Of a stretch of DNA of 64,000 nucleotides, positions 63,693-64,000 are shown piece by piece. A model generated the notes under the pieces. That model made no database searches, was not told where the DNA came from, and was given only the letters and a program-made list of their open reading frames with translations. Each line of letters opens with the position of its first letter. The first letter of the stretch is position 1. Source of the DNA: Halovivax limisalsi (lineage in GTDB: Archaea; Halobacteriota; Halobacteria; Halobacteriales; Natrialbaceae); NCBI RefSeq assembly GCF_023093535.1, contig NZ_CP095757.1, positions 2,046,001 through 2,110,000 of the forward strand, in the 5' to 3' direction. The position numbers and the translations under genes were made by a program.

Positions 63693-64000
63693 TCAGGCGA
63701 GTTCGTCGGTCAGCAGATCGCGCAGGACCATGTGGAGGACGCCGCCGTGTTCGACGTACTCCACTGCCGACGGCGTCGCGACCTGCGCGGTGACCTCGAA
63801 CGTGGTCGTCTCGCCCGCCTCGGGTTCGGCCGTGACGGTGAGGCGCTGGTCGGGTTCGAGTCCGTCCTCGAGCCCCTCGATCGTGTAGTATTCGGTGCCG
63901 TCGAGGCCGAGTTCCGCCCAGCCCTCGCCGTCGTCGAACTGCAGGGGCAGGACGCCCATGCCGATGAGGTTGTCGCGGTAGATGCGCTCGTAGCTCTTCG
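63693..64000 (-). CDS. acn: Aconitate hydratase, C-terminal part (cut by window edge)
   Basis: The visible C-terminal residues include SYERIYRDNLIGMGVLPLQF and the swivel-domain end with GLEPDQRLTVTAEPEAGET, HGGVLHMVLRDLL. This matches the end of aconitase (citrate to isocitrate in the TCA cycle). The active-site Arg/Ser loop and the Fe-S cluster cysteines lie beyond the window. The stop is at 63693. Confidence 0.92.
   Translation of the reverse strand, partial: KSYERIYRDNLIGMGVLPLQFDDGEGWAELGLDGTEYYTIEGLEDGLEPDQRLTVTAEPEAGETTTFEVTAQVATPSAVEYVEHGGVLHMVLRDLLTDELA

Noticed and set aside
1-64000. CRISPR arrays, insertion sequences, rRNA genes or replication origins
   Set aside because: No regularly spaced repeats, transposase motifs, rRNA segments or ORB-type repeats next to an Orc1/Cdc6 gene were seen.

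Overview
The window is about 64 kb of chromosomal DNA from an extremely halophilic archaeon (class Halobacteria). This rests on the high G+C, the very acidic proteins, TATA-type promoters about 25 bp ahead of mostly leaderless starts, and archaeal/haloarchaeal hallmark genes: PAN proteasomal ATPase, PolB, Mre11-Rad50, TruD, Pth2, Pcc1, RpoP and RpoL, L37Ae, prefoldin and a ThiN-domain regulator. The genus cannot be fixed from the sequence alone.

Layout. 1-6.6 kb: start of aspS (cut by the window edge), a methyltransferase, a thiamine-type regulator, dCTP deaminase, Pth2, an esterase, TruD and a DUF2103 protein. 6.7-8.7 kb: a conserved information-processing run (L37Ae, RpoP, Pcc1, prefoldin beta, DUF3194) and a tiny membrane protein. 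8.9-12.5 kb: an orphan accessory gene, GMP synthase subunit A, PAN and a small winged-helix regulator. 12.7-22.4 kb: Mre11-Rad50, three small conserved unknowns, and replicative PolB carrying a 412-residue intein. 22.7-28.7 kb: sufCBD, an unknown, a ferritin-like protein and a DtxR-type metalloregulator. 28.7-34.1 kb: a gene-poor, mosaic accessory region beginning at tRNA-Gln(UUG). It holds a divergent subtilase and a PIN/antitoxin pair, and its parts are delimited by repeated copies of the tRNA 3' end. 34.1-43.8 kb: ZIP transporter, METTL5-like methyltransferase, rhomboid protease fusion, RpoL, HisF, two Tat lipoproteins, small membrane and regulatory proteins, and a sulfite-oxidase-like enzyme. 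43.9-52.9 kb: a menaquinone cluster (menF, menD, menB, menA, menC, menE) interrupted by an inverted DnaJ-membrane gene. 53-64 kb: an NRDE protein, an HTH regulator, gatC-gatA, an Fe-S/NrfD membrane module, an Mrp-type Fe-S carrier, a PHP/asparagine-synthase-like pair, and the 3' end of aconitase (cut by the edge).

Functional links. SufBCD and Mrp build and carry Fe-S clusters, used in this window by aconitase and the four-cluster Fe-S protein. The Men enzymes make the quinone that the NrfD membrane subunit would be expected to use. AspRS with GatCA fits indirect tRNA amidation. The DtxR regulator, ferritin-like protein and ZIP transporter suggest metal homeostasis.

The most unusual part is the tRNA-Gln-anchored stretch at 29.5-34.1 kb. 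It contains four exact or near-exact copies of the tRNA 3' end, no visible integrase, and cassettes carrying a cytosolic-looking protease with a Glu where the catalytic Asp should be and a toxin-antitoxin pair. Other oddities are an L37Ae with no zinc-binding cysteines, a PolB intein ending in Gln, a deep internal twin-arginine motif in the Fe-S protein, and a candidate structured RNA upstream of the tRNA.
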